From Megalopta genalis (taxonomy: Eukaryota; Arthropoda; Insecta; Hymenoptera; Halictidae), in NCBI RefSeq assembly GCF_051020955.1, contig NC_135030.1, forward strand, positions 2,408,501-2,472,500: DNA of 64,000 nucleotides, in the 5' to 3' direction. Shown one piece after another: positions 24,039 to 36,481 of the stretch (positions are counted from its first letter, which is position 1; every line of letters starts with the position of its first letter). Under the pieces are notes generated by a model, which searched no databases, had not been told where the DNA came from, and worked only from the letters and a program-made list of their open reading frames with translations. The position numbers and the translations under genes were made by a program.

Positions 24039-24984
24039 TTAGGTCCACCGGAAAGTTCTGTCCGATAGTGTCACTTCACGTTTCAATCCATATGCACATG
24101 TTGATTTGAGACATATATGACCATCTCTCTTTATCATTGCATTCACACGCATGTACTCTCCTAAATAAACTGAAACAAAGATGTCTCGTGTCATTATTAA
24201 GCGAGACGCGATCGTGAAAACACGGCTACCGATGATAATGCCAGACCACATGCTGCTTTGGCGACTCGTCAGAAAATCGCAGAGCTAGGCTGGGAAATTC
24301 TGTCGCATCCACCATACTCCCCGGACCTAGCACCCTCCGATTATCACTTGTTTCTCTCTTTGCAAAACTTTTTACAGGAAAAAAATTCAAAACTGAAGCT
24401 GATGTCAACCAAGCACTAGTCGAGTTCTTCGCCTCTAAAAATAAATCATTTTTTAAAAATGGCATTTACAAGTTGCCATCGCGCTGGCCAGAAGTCATAA
24501 GTAACGATGGAAAGTATATTCTACAATAAATATTATTAAACGTATGAAAATTGTGTTATATTTCAATTGAAAAACGGACAGAACTTTCCGGTAGACCTAA
24601 TATATCGTTAAAGATTGAAGATTACCCTGAAGATTCCTTATAATATGTAACATGTTATTGTTTACAAATATATGGGATCATCGAAAGTTCTTACTATAAT
24701 GTAATGCGAAACTAAGAAAGACAATTCCAAAAGGAACACTAAAAGGGAACGCGCTGAAGTGATAGTTCGACAGATGACGAAGAAGGAATTATTCTAAATG
24801 ATGGAAAAGTGATTACGAAGAAAATTATGACACAGAATGTTTGCTTTGTGCATGCGTTTAACACGCTGGCAAGAAGTCATAAGTAACGATGGAAAGTATA
24901 TTCTACAATAAAAATATTATTAAATGTATCAAAATTGTGTTATATTTCAATTGAAAAACGGACAGAACTTTCCGGTAGACCTAA
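24039..24984 (+). mobile_element. Composite mariner 3, copy 1
   Basis: Left end TTAGGTCCACCGGAAAGTTC is preceded by TA. A first right end (GAACTTTCCGGTAGACCTAA) closes at 24600, and a second identical right end closes at 24984, also followed by TA. Between them, 24601-24866 is unrelated sequence and 24867-24984 repeats the last part of the element. The whole arrangement recurs at 54264-55205, so the unit was copied as a block. Confidence 0.85.
24222..24529 (+). pseudogene. Mariner 3 transposase C-terminal remnant
   Basis: Only the C-terminal half is present. It begins around GATAATGCCAGACCACATGC (DNARPHA, second catalytic Asp region), includes HPPYSPDLAPSDYHLF (third Asp), and ends near LPSRWPEVISNDGKY. 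Relative to the 54.4 kb copy it lacks an ATG at the start (ACG instead) and has lost one A in the run at about 24380-24386, which shifts the frame after NFLQEK. The first catalytic Asp region is absent, so it is inactive. Confidence 0.88.
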
Positions 24985-27111
24985 TATTTTATTTCATCAT
25001 TGCACCGAAAACAGCTCGAACAATTCACTTTGCCGTATCAGTCGTGGTAAACCTTTTTTTGATGAGAACCCAATTCCGACGGGGTTTGGTATTAGTTCGT
25101 AACCTGCCACTAGTTTCTAGCGACTTAAGGTGAATTTAAGCAGCGAGCAACTGTGAATCGCTGCATCTCAGGGACAGAATTTTGCCGGCGACCGGAAATT
25201 CGTCGAAACACAGTGTGTGCCGACGGATTTCGCGAGAACCGAGGACGATTCACGGCATGCTGGCAAAGAGAAGCTACCCTGAGAACTTTCAGTTGGTTCT
25301 AATGCGATTAGGTTGCGAGATGCGCGGAAGATAAATCAACCCCAGCCTCTCCCACCTTTATACCGATATTCTGACGGAAGCGACAGTCTGGAATAAATAA
25401 TTCCTGGAAAACGGGTAAATGTCTCTTCAAACTTGCAAGATAAAAATTATTTAACATTCTCCACAGATCTCCGATCGAAATTTGCATGATCGAATGTCGC
25501 GATGCTCCTATAATAGGACAGATGGCTGATTTTCGATGTTGAATGTTCTTTCTGTTAATCAGTTTTCGTCTAGAATTTTCAGTTAAAAACTGTGTCATGA
25601 GTCGTATAATGGTGATATTTTAATTGAATACCGACAAACAAGTCGTTCCCAATTAGATTATCCAATAATTTCGTTTGGAATTATCACGACGAAAATAATC
25701 GTTCAAGATTCTCTTAGCATAGCGCAGTAATTGTAAATTCGATTAACAGACTTCCATTACTCATTTCACGGTAATATGATATTTAGGTGAACTATTTTCT
25801 CCTAACACTAGATACGTTCGATAAGAAACTGTTACATTTTCATGTCATACTGATATTCGAATAGTTCGCGAACAAGAAATAGTTCTACTATATCCTTGCT
25901 CATAGTGAATAAAATAGTGCAAAGTTCCTTGCACTTTTCAATAGAGTTTATTAATGGTTAATAGTACATTTCGTATGTACGTGCACATATTTTGTATCAT
26001 TAAGAATGATTATATTATATGAATAAATCATACATTTAAATGGTAAATCTGTACCATTCAACGGCAGACATCAATTTGACCCAAATGTCTTAATTTGATT
26101 TATGGAAACAAGAAGAGTTGTTTACTGTCACGAACAACGTACAATTTATTTTAAAACGAAATAACTTAGAAAATCTTATATTAATAATACAACGATATAA
26201 ATACCCAGTGTCGTCTCTTAAAATATTCGACTTCGATTTCGTACAAGAATGAAAAGTGTGTTAAATGTGAATTATACGTTCCGCAAAGAGCAACAAATTA
26301 ATCCGCAAGAGGAATCGTAAGAAAATTTTAACGAGTTATAAATCTTGTTAGGTAACTACTTAATACAAATTATTTCTGCAGAAATGTTGTTTACGGTGAA
26401 AATTTATTCCAGGATCTTTGATTCTGATTCGAAGAGCCAACAGCGTTTCCGAGTCCAAGCAAAGTTTTCAAGGAACTCAAAGTCTGCGAACCATCTTAAA
26501 AGAAGAATTATTCTCAGGCACTTAATTGGGTGTCTTCGCGAGATTCCCTTGAAGAACTTTCGTCCTCCTGACGAATGTTATTTACTAACTGTTCGCCTAG
26601 TGTCTCGCGAAACATCTTGCGGAACCGTTCGAACGGTACAAATTAGAGTCCCGTAACTAATTAACGCGGTGTCACCGTGACAGCCGCGGACTCCCGAAAG
26701 TTAGGTTACGAATAATACTGGTGAGAATTTTCGACTAATTTCAGCTATCGACGTCAAGATAAATAGTAATATCGTCATACGTCGATGAGAAACGTTCGAT
26801 TCTAAACGAATTGTAATTACCAGTCTGCGAGAACTTATGCGAATTGTTGCTGTCACAAACAGAGCTGCGAGTAACTCGAACTTTGATCTTCGTATCAATG
26901 TCTTTATCCGATTGAAAATGTAATTAAACTTCGTTAAATTCCATGAATTATTTCATATTTATAGCATATTAATACGTTTGGAATACATTAAGATTAAGCG
27001 AACAGTTTCAATTAAAGAAAGTGATTAAGCTTGCTAAATTGAAATTCGTGAAAATTCCACGTTGAAAATTAAAATTCACATAGAAATGTAGAAACTGCTG
27101 TTCATTTTCGA
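24985..27111. other. AT-rich intergenic, no gene recognised
   Basis: Unique sequence with short frames only (longest about 100 codons), none recognisable. Confidence 0.35.
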
Positions 27112-27145
27112 TTAACCCTTCAGGGACAACGCGCATTTCCCGATT
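27112..27145 (+). mobile_element. Solo piggyBac-like end
   Basis: TTAACCCTTCAGGGACAACG followed by CGC resembles the TTAACCTTTCAGGCACGACG terminus at 40720. No matching right end was found nearby. Confidence 0.35.
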
Positions 27146-27536
27146 ATTTTATCTGTTATAGCTACATTTAATTAATGAAATTTTACATAAAACCTAAATA
27201 AAATACTAGTTTCTTATCTTAATAATTTAATGCTATGTGAGGGTAAAAATATACAGTGTCTTTTTTTTTCTTCCGTGTTTAGAGCATACCACGCATTTTC
27301 TTTGTGATCTTGTTTTATTATCAGTAGGAGGAACTTTCGACAAGAAATTGGTATTGTGCTTGATATATTTGTCACTGGTAGACGATCAACATTGCGCGGA
27401 ATCGTAAATGGTCAACTTTTGTAATTTGACTATTTCTTTTATATATAATCGTACAATTTAATACTGCCGAATTTTCAACAGACGACGAAATAATTTTTCA
27501 TACCATTTCTGCAGACGTTTCCATTCGATCATATAA
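27146..27536. other. AT-rich intergenic, no gene recognised
   Basis: Unique AT-rich DNA that might be the body of the TTAA-flanked element starting at 27112, but no right terminus was found. Confidence 0.3.
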
Positions 27537-27815
27537 TAGTGAGCCAGAAAAGTGTTCGTACACCTTTTGAAACGCAATAACTTTTTTAAAACTCGACTAA
27601 AACACTTGAATTTATTTTAGATGACCAAATTGCTTGTTTTTAAATTTTTCTATTACTTAGAATGAGAAAGAAAATAAAAGAACTCTCGTTTTTTAACTTT
27701 TCTATCTGAGCCTATAACGAGAATTTAAAAAATGCCTCTCGTAGATCTCGGTAACCTGAGTTAAAAATGTTAACCTAAGTTAAATGCGTGTTGAAAATTT
27801 CATCGAAATCGGTTA
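27537..27815 (+). mobile_element. Dispersed repeat TcR, copy 2
   Basis: The copy starts TAGTGAGCCAGAAAAGTGTT CGTACACC, then GCAATAACTTTTTTAAAACTC and ATCTGAGCCTATAACGAGAA. The blocks and order match the minus-strand copy at 16495-17345 but without the AT array. The terminus style is that of Tc1-like elements. No transposase remains. Confidence 0.55.
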
Positions 27816-28102
27816 ACCCACGGTCCAGCTACAAGCGTTTATCTTTCACTAATTACTATTAGCAACGTTTCCTTGTTTTCTATTTTTTATTTTTCAAAGC
27901 CTATTGAAATTGTTTTCGTAAGTTTTTCTCGACAAATTCTCTATCCTGCAACCGAACGAATGAGAAAAAGAAAAAGTTCAATCTCATTTCGATGCTAAAT
28001 ACAAAATATCAATGTCCAACGAAAATTGAAGATGAATCTCAGGGCTCGATCGTGAACCAAATATAAAAATTCAATCACGAGGTCTGAAACGAATTCAAAT
28101 TC
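27816..28102. other. Intergenic, no gene recognised
   Basis: AT-rich sequence between repeat TcR and the GC-rich island. Confidence 0.35.
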
Positions 28103-28726
28103 GTGCATGCATATGTAGGAAAAAATGCAAGACACGTTCCGACGTTCGGACGAATGGGGATCGGATATTTCAAACCAATTACCATGGAAGGAGCTACTCT
28201 GCCGAGCACGGTCTCTTATCCATTTCGAGAACGCCTGGCTCGATCGCGGCGGACACCCACTGCCAATACACGTTCCCATGTGATTTTCAGGTCGCAGGTT
28301 ACGTGGCCGATGCTCGGAGACGTGCATGGCGCTCGTTTCTCGCTCGACTTTTTCGTTTCTTTTACGGTCAGCCGGGACGGCACGAAGCGAACGACACAGG
28401 ACATGAAGTGTGTCTGGCCACCGAAATTGGTTGGCTGCCTGGCTACAGTGACGGGAGCAAATACATCGCGAGCCGTATCGAAACCCGATTGCATGCAACG
28501 TCCCTCAAAAGTATTTCATCACTTACTTGCGAGCGCGGGCACTTCCTTTAGAAATCCTTGGCCCGTGAGATTTATGAAACGATTGAAATCCGTTCGTTTT
28601 CGAGCGAGAATTCCTCGAACACGGAACGCTCCGTTCACGACTGGAAGAACTTCGGGGATTTGTTCAGTGACACTTATAAGAGAGGTACAGTCAATTCTCT
28701 CTAGAAGGCCCGGAGCTCGGAATTGA
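28103..28726. other. GC-rich island with long conflicting frames
   Basis: A plus frame of 207 codons (28103-28726) overlaps minus frames of 167 and 92 codons. Long frames on both strands are expected in a stop-poor GC-rich patch, and no domain or conserved motif stands out. Transcript evidence would be needed to call any of them. Confidence 0.25.
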
Positions 28727-28753
28727 ACATTGTAATTGCCAGACGCTCGGACA

Positions 28754-29192
28754 CGATTCTTCGAGCCTCGCGGCTCGGTTTTATAGAAACTCGGGGCAGT
28801 TGGAAAAGCATGTCGGTGTACTTTAATATGGATCAGTAAATTATTGTCAATTGAGTCTCAGTTTGTAGACAAAAGTGGACGATTTGGGAAGAGGAGATAC
28901 GATTTTTCGAGCCTTGCAGCTCGGTTTTATAGAAACTCGGGGCAGTTGGAAAAGCATGTCGGTGTACGTTAATATGAATCAGTAAATTATTGCCAATTGA
29001 GTCTCAGTTTGTAGACAAAAATGGACGATTTGGGAAGAGGAGATACGATTTTTCGAGTCTCGCGGCTCGGTTTTATAGAAACTCGGGGCAGTTGGAAAAG
29101 CATGTCGGTGTACGTTAATATGAATCAGTAAATTATTGCCAATTGACTCTCAGTTTGTAGACAAAAGTGGACGATTTGGGAAGAGGAGATAC
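28754..29192. repeat. 146-bp tandem array (FB-related)
   Basis: Three units start at 28754, 28901 and 29047 with GATTTTTCGAGCCTTGCAGC-type sequence and end GACGATTTGGGAAGAGGAGATAC. Each unit contains one arm of the FB foldback (CGAGCC-GCGGCTCG block) plus a linker AAACTCGGGGCAGTTGGAAA. The array runs directly into a foldback hairpin. Confidence 0.9.
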
Positions 29193-29344
29193 GATTTTTC
29201 GAGCCTTGCAGCTCGTTTTTATAGTTGTTGACGATCGGCGACTATAAAAACGAGCCTCGATGCTCGAATAGTCGCATCTCCTCTTTCCAAATTGTCAATG
29301 TTTCTGCGCAATCTGACCGCGAATTAAGGAGAAATTACTGTGCA
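29193..29344. mobile_element. FB foldback hairpin ending the 146-bp array
   Basis: GCTCGTTTTTATAGTTGTTG is followed by its inverted counterpart CGACTATAAAAACGAGCC, then the complementary arm GCATCTCCTCTTTCCAAATT and the terminus GGAGAAATTACTG. This is the right half of an FB element whose left arm is the repeated unit. Confidence 0.75.
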
Positions 29345-29389
29345 TGCTAGAATAAAAACCATGACTTAACTCGTTTATTTTTAATTTTT

Positions 29390-29676
29390 TTGTCACGATT
29401 CGAAGGCAATTCAAAGGACACATGCCACGATTCGAAGGCAATTCGGAGGCCACATGCCACGATTCGACGGAGAATATGACCATCAATGGTCGTTGCGATT
29501 GGTCACGTACCTTGTAGCTTCGTGGTTTTTTTTTCTTAGCTGATTCACGCTCATCACACTCATCATACTATTTTTTGTCGTCTTAGAATCGACGTAATGA
29601 TAAGTCACATAGGCGTAGGACCAGCACAGGAAAATTCACATCAACCCGAAATTTGGTATTCCAAGAAAAATTTACT
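29390..29676 (-). repeat. Dispersed repeat RB, inverted copy
   Basis: On the minus strand it reads ACAGTAAATTTTTCTTGG, then CCAAATTTCGGGTTGATGTG, TGGTCCTACGCCTATGTG and two to three 32-bp minisatellite units (GTGGCATGTGGCCTCCGAAT). The block order equals that of 8668-9120, with fewer minisatellite units. Confidence 0.7.
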
Positions 29677-30252
29677 GTACTGTGTACAATGTGCAGAGTT
29701 CAAAACGTATGGAAGGATAGCAATTAGAAAGAAAGAGGGACTGAGATTCGAGGTGTTCGACGAACATTAAAGGACTCGCGCGAGCTCAACCTTTTAAATT
29801 GAAAAATCAAAATTCCTTATTTTTGGTTTTTCGTTAATAACACTTTGACCATCGTATTCGTCTCGTTTTCTTGATTAAAATATCACCAAACATGATGCCA
29901 CAGAGTTGGACATTATTCGAATGGTTCCGAATAAATATTCTCCCAAGACGAATTAGCCGAAGAAATTCTTTTCAGTCGAATAACGATTATTCATTATTCC
30001 TTATAAATTATTCTATCCATTTATTCGAATAATAATAATAATAATACGATTATTTTATAAGAATATAAGAAGATCATAAGAATATTTTATAAGAATATTT
30101 ATAAGAATATAGGAATTTACATTGATCATTTTAATTGATCGAAAATGATACCTTGCCGTTCTGAATTTCATTAGATCTTCTCAAGCTTTTTCGAATTGTA
30201 CGTGATCGATTTTCTTAGAAGTGCATAAAATTTAATTTTATGCATATGAATA

Positions 30253-30308
<56 letters not shown>

Positions 30309-30480
30309 ATGCATATGTTTAATGCATATGAAATTCAGTCTCGTAACTCGTACAACAGTGAAACTTCCGAGTCGCCACTCGTGCGTGAAGAGTTAACATA
30401 CTTCGAAAATTAAGAATAAAAAGAAAATCTAATATTACACGTGGATGATTATCGAATGATGCTGGCAGCGAATAATCGTG
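29677..30480. other. AT-rich intergenic with (TA)n
   Basis: Unique AT-rich DNA with a pure (TA)n tract of about 48 bp at 30255-30302, flanked by TTTTATGCATATG words on both sides. No gene recognised. Confidence 0.5.
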
Positions 30481-31620
30481 TTTTTTTCAGGGCGCGGTTA
30501 GCTATGAACGTCGAGAAAGAAAGAAAGTGATAAAGGGTTCCGAAGGGAAACGAGGCGAGTTAAAACGTGTGTTTCGCGCTCGCATGTTCGCAGATAATTT
30601 TCGCGTGTCGGGCAGCGGTTCCGCCGCGGCCACTTCGATACCCATTGCAACGCACGGATCGCACAGTTTGTCTTCTTTATTGTCCGCATCAACAGCTGGC
30701 CGCGCGATTTTTCCGGCGAAATTTCGCGGTAACGAGCTCGCCGAGCTCTCTCTCTCTCTCTCTTTATTGGTGCGTTCTGGCGGACAGTAATCATTACAAG
30801 GGGCAACGTATCGCAACGTGAAAACATGTTTATTCGCTATTTACGAAGCACCCTGTCTTCCGGCAACTTTCATATTAATAGTTTCCGCTATATTCCCCCG
30901 TTGGATTTAGAACGTCAAATACCCCGAAGCTTAAAAGATTCATTTACGGCAGCGCACTGCTTCCGAAGATTTTAATAAAAGCATAGCTTCGAGAAAGCTT
31001 CGCGAAGTTTTTCAGGCTACTTTATCACGCTGTATTAATACAGCGAAGTGTCCAACACGATCGATAAATTGTTGTTTATCCTCGATTCCCATAAACAGAC
31101 TGCGTAGTTTTTATGAAAATTCACATTTTTATGGGAGAGTTTTGCGTAATTACGGCCGAGCAAAATTTTATTTCCTTCGCCATTGGCTGTAATAATTTAA
31201 GAATATGTATAACGAGTGTACCGCGGATTTGTATGCAAAATGAAAATCGTCTGCTTCGATTCCAAAACGTAAGAGCCAAGTGCAATATATTTTTTCTTTT
31301 ACGTAATTTGAACAAATTCGAATTACGCGTTCAAGTTTTTCCTATAAATGCGTAAAATGTAACGAGATTGTAAACAATTTCGAAAAATCTAATAATTCGC
31401 CATATCGCGAACATTTCTTTGTAACTGCAGCAGCTTACAATTCTCTACAAAGGCGTACACTTTTCAAAATTCATCGAACGGCAAGAAAAAATATAAAATT
31501 CGAGGATCGATTTTCTTTTGTAATACAAAATACCAATAACCAAATTTTGCGACAGAAAAATACCATACTTTTTAATATTAAAGATCGTTACGCTTGTATG
31601 CGCCGTTGTACATGTTACTG
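30481..31620. other. Intergenic; GC-richer patch and (CT)n
   Basis: A GC-richer patch at about 30490-30830 has overlapping frames of about 80-109 codons on both strands and a (CT)n tract near 30748-30764. The rest is AT-rich. No recognisable product. Confidence 0.25.
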
Positions 31621-31621
31621 T

Positions 31622-31990
31622 CAAGTTAAGTGTCCCGAAAACGTCTCGCAATCCGGAAATGCGAGGTTCCTGAGGTCATTTGAAGTAACTTTTTCCTCTG
31701 CGAAAATTTTCTCCGAGGCTTCGTTGACGAGTTATTAACGAAAAACACTGACCAATAAGAGGCGAGCTCGACCGGCGCGCGGCGGCCCAGCCAACGAGTG
31801 CGCGGAGCCCAGTTCCGCTCATTGGCTCGGCCGTCACGCGCCAAATGATCTCGCCTCTGATTGGTCACCGTTTTTCGTTAATAACTCGTAAACGAAGCCG
31901 CGGATTGCATTTTCGCTGAGGAAAAAGTTGCTTCAAATCACCTCAGGAATCCCCTACTCTCGGATTGCGAGACATTTTTGGGACACCCTG
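31622..31990. mobile_element. Foldback MITE M1, copy C
   Basis: The right end ACATTTTTGGGACACCCTG is followed by TA. The left end is slightly decayed (AAGTGTCCCGAAAACGTCTC). It contains GACGAGTTATTAACGAAAAA, GACCAATAAGAGG, a GC-rich centre, CATTGGCTCGG and GATTGGTCACCG, all in inverted arrangement. Confidence 0.85.
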
Positions 31991-33083
31991 TAAGTAGAGA
32001 AATCTTGTTACTGTGGCTGTACATACATATGCGAACAGCAGATTGTCATACGACGTTCGGAATATCGTGTCCGTCGGCGCGAGTGCCGAGTAAATTGTAT
32101 AGATTACAAGAAACACACGATAATAGGATATAAAGTGAGTGGAATAGTAGAGATTCGAGTTTCCCCTTTGTTTTTCCGTGATTTCCATGATCGTCCCTAT
32201 CGAAACGAACGAGACGGGGATGAACATGTCGGTGGAACGAGAGGAAAACAGCTGGCAACTCTACGCAGAACTGGATCGCCGCTTTAATTGGCTCTCCGCA
32301 CATCTAGCAGACCGCGCATTCTTCCGAACTTGCATTTCCACCGGGAGCCGGACACTTTGTATGCAAATCGATGCTTCGCTAAGGAAGCTCCTATACCGCT
32401 TGCACTCTTGTATACTCGGCTTCTTGTTCGACATCTTAATGCGGCATCGGCGCGGGACAAATACTTCGATGCTGCGCCCGCGGTAACGAGGTGTCGCAAC
32501 GATTTATTTCGACCCGTTTTATTCTCGTTAGCGCGCTTTGCTCTAGAAAACGGAGTCGCAAATGCAGCTACAAAGTAAACTAGTTATCGTTTGCGTTCAT
32601 TCTCTTCGGTCGAAGTCCGGGATATTTCCATCAACGCTATATTCACTGTTGCATAATAATGCAAGATTACCTTTGAAGTATAGAAAATGTTACTTTGTTT
32701 AACGAGGTGCCCGTGGTTCGATGGTCTGTCCAGGTATCGTAGTGAAAGATTGATTGATTCGACGTGCGTCCATTGGTAGAGGAGAGAAAATGATTATAAC
32801 TAACGAAAGACAAACGGCCTTAAATATAATTCCGATCGGAAAGAATTAACGCTTCGACTAACAAACTGTTGGGGTTGTTTTCATTGATCTTTTGCCGTAT
32901 TTCTGGTGAAAATCTAATAACTAATATTCGATTTTTTTAAGTCGAAATAAAATTTTGTTCTCTTGGAATCGATATTATTAAGTATTTAAATAAATGAGTA
33001 TTGACACACACACACACGAGAAATTATTGCAGTCGATAAAGTTCTAATCATTGTAATTGTGATGATAACTGTGAATTAATATA
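31991..33083. other. Intergenic, no gene recognised
   Basis: GC-moderate at about 32000-32580, then AT-rich. Frames of about 100 codons overlap on both strands without recognisable domains. A short (CA)n lies near 33005-33017. Confidence 0.3.
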
Positions 33084-33551
33084 TAGGGTGTCTCGTGATT
33101 ATGTTAACACTCGGAAAGAGGTGATTCCTGAGGTTATTTGAAGTAACTTTTTTTTAACGAAAATGCAATCCGCGGCTCTATTTACGAGTTATTAATAAAA
33201 AACGGTGACCAATAGGAGACGAGATCAGCTAACGCTATAATATAATATTATAGTATATTATATATATTATAAATAATAAAATATATAATAATATAATATT
33301 ATAGTATATTATATATATTATAAATAATAAAATATATAACAATATAATATTATAGTATATTATATATATTATATATATTATAAATAATAAAATATATAAT
33401 AATATAATATTATATATATATAGTATATTATAATATAATAATTCATAAACTCTGAGAGCCGAGGATTGTATTTTCGCAAAGGAAAAAGTTACTTCAAATA
33501 ACCTCAGGAATCATCCCTTTCCGGTTGTTAACATAATTATGAGACACCCTG
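33084..33551. mobile_element. Foldback MITE M1, copy D with AT-array centre
   Basis: Ends TAGGGTGTCTCGTGATTATG and CATAATTATGAGACACCCTG are inverted and adjacent to TA. The outer arms are M1-like (ACGAGTTATTAATAAAAAAC, GTGACCAATAGGAG), but the GC-rich centre is replaced by about 200 bp of AT-only tandem sequence with a period of about 65 bp (33236-33440). Confidence 0.8.
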
Positions 33552-36481
33552 TAGTACGTTTACAATATATTTTGGTACATACAATATTTACAGTATTTAT
33601 AATATAGGCCACTTGCATTCCTGTGAAAAACGTGTGATATTTTCGCGATGAGACTTGTATCATTTAATTGTTATAATTTAATAGTGTATTTAACCAAAAT
33701 ACGATTATGATTTTCTCTATGCAACCCAACAACCTTAAATATTCCAAAAACTTGAAGCAACTTATTTAATGAAAGAAAAATTGAAAAGTTTCGATGTATG
33801 ATATCGAATGCTATCTCAATATTTTTGCATTTTGCAGATTCCAATCAAGTTGGATACACTGAAAATATTTGCACAAAAATTCGATACTGACCAAGCTCTG
33901 TTTCATTACGTACATTAATTGCAAAAGCTTTGTTGGTTTTTGTTTTGTATTCTAGATACTACGAAGCGCTGCAATTGCAAAAACATTTGCATAGCTGTTA
34001 GTAAAGATTACAAATAAGATATTTAATTATTTATTTTGACCAACCAAAATTATACATCTTCTTGTCGAGTGTATAGAACACAATTCCTTAAGTGAAGTTC
34101 ACATTGAAAATTGATGATAATACAAAAATAAGAATTTCATAAAACTTTTTGACCCTTTTTAGGAATAAATAGTTGGAAATTATTCAATGAAATCGAAGGT
34201 AAACCATTTGGTAATTTAACTAAAAAAAGAAACGAAAGGATTTTATTTGAACTAAATGGATAATTGGATTCTTATTATCTCATACTTCGATTAATATTTT
34301 ATTAATACGCGAAATAACTCCCGATGAAATCTGATTGAACCCTGTTGGCCGTAGATCTCTGTGCACACTTTGCAAACAGTAAATTCATATCTAAAATTAT
34401 TACTACAGCAGATACAATACCTACAACAATTCGAGTTCTCTGAAACACTGTTCATAAAACGGGACAGCACGTAAAGATTCACAATCGAGTAATTAAGATA
34501 GAAGACGCGATCGCAGCCAGCTCCATCCGCGTCTGTAAACCGTAATAAACGATGTTTTTCATTATCGTAATACTCCGGCTGACAAGAAGAAAAATCCACG
34601 CCGTTCATTGCCGTCAACTTTATTAGAATTCCGACGGCCTTTATTGCCCCTCCCCCTTTCAATAATCCGCGAAACAAGCGGCAGGTTAAGAAAATTACAT
34701 TTTCTCGGTTTCTCGTAGCAGAGTTGCGTGCTGCTAGGGGACAAGTGGCCCCGATATCGCGGACGACTTCTGTCTACAGGAAACTCTCATTCGGCCGATC
34801 GTAATTTATCCGAACTTTTCGTCCCTTTTCGTCCCTTTTCGTTCCCTTAGACAGACGTCCTGTACGTGACGTGAAAACGGTAGGCGTCTGCGAGCGCAAA
34901 GCCGGTCACGTGTATCCGCCGAAAGGAAAGCTCGGTGAACAACCTCGTCTTTCCTCGTCGACGAAGGTCGGGCGCGATTTTTTATGGCCCTCTCTCTGTC
35001 CGTACATCCGTATCTTTTATAATGAAATCCCAAGTTCCAGGCGAATCCCTCTTGTCGCGTTTACATTTCGACGACGTTCGACGCGACGGACGTTTTTATC
35101 TTCCTTCTGGTTTTTCGCGGCGGCGAGAAAACCGCCACTCTATAATCCTTCCGTCACGTTAATTGCTACTCGAAATGTGTATTCCTCGCTACAGGAATAA
35201 GGTTGCAGCTTACATGAAACTGTCCATGAAACTTGCGGCGAAAGAACGATTACAGTTCCCGTAGAAACGAGCGAAAAGATTCAATTGGAGCTCAGAGCAC
35301 AGAGTTCTCGATTCATTGAGATGCTGAGAGGAATTATGATACATCTGTCTCTGGTATCTTTTGTGCAGGATATCGCTTTAATCCTTAAATGCATATTGTT
35401 GCCAATTGTCTTCATTGCAGTTCCACTTAATTTTATTCGAAAACCTGAGTATGCGCGTTTCCGAACACACGTTGATAACAATAGACGATAGACCATGTGT
35501 GAAAGAAAAGACTTGACATTGCTTTTGGCGAGTAAGTTATATGTTTTTTGACATTTGAATGTGCTGGGTGATAACTTCCAGGTTGCAAAGGATTTTCACG
35601 GACCGAGTGCATCGAATGCAAGGTTGCTTTGAGTCGCAACAAAAATCGCAATTGCTTTGCTGCATTTCGTTTATAAATAATGCGAAAATTCCTATACTAA
35701 TAGATAATATAAATGCATGACCATTTGTTTACGTCTACAATAATTTTAGTAATAAACGCATATTGTTGCCAAAAGTCTACGTACAACTTTTTTTCAAAAT
35801 AAATACTCGATATTATTACCTAGATTTTTTTATTTATTTTTTACGTAACCTATGACTACATTCCTATAAGAAACGATTTTTAAAAATTCAAAACAAGAAA
35901 TCATGCATTTAAGGGTTAAGCGAACCGAATTTACGCAGTCGGTAAATCTTAGTGAAGTTTTTGAATTAGCCAGAAAATTGGAAAGTATCGTAATAAACAT
36001 TGATCGAAACGCTCATCGAACTTTCAAATTTCGACAAAATTTATTGACACGTTGCTCTGCGAATATCAGTAAAATTATGAAAACTCATTAAAGAAAAATA
36101 TCGAAAAAAGATGATCCGAAGATATTTACAATGTAAATTATAGTTAACAAATATTAACAATGAAAATTAAGTCGAACTTAATTAAATATTAACAAATATT
36201 TTACACGATCAAGATGATGAGTTTGTCCAATCAAAAGGAAAATGTTGATTGTTTTTTAAATTACAGTAGAAATGTAAATAAAATTTACTTTCGTTTTCTG
36301 AAATGTCATTACTATTTTTTCGTTCAGCCGTTTGAAATAAACATATATTTCTAAAACTTACGAAATAGCTTTTATTTCCAATATTTTTTCTTTTGTGCTT
36401 GCAGATTCTGCAGGACGGGCGCAGTTAGAGCGACAGCTTGAAGCCATTTTAGAATTTCGAATAGGAAGAAAGTGACTAATA
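33552..36481. other. Intergenic; GC-richer patch at 34700-35200
   Basis: Mostly AT-rich unique DNA. A minus frame of 128 codons (34291-34677) and overlapping frames around 34806-35200 are not recognisable. TTTCGTCCC is repeated three times near 34817-34845. Confidence 0.3.

Noticed and set aside
24258..24285. CTGACGA on the minus strand as a hammerhead core
   Set aside because: It lies in transposase coding sequence and is not followed by GAAA or matching helices.
28103..28726. Plus-strand frame of 207 codons
   Set aside because: Long frames overlap on the other strand in the same GC-rich patch and no motif is recognisable, so it is most likely a by-product of low stop frequency.
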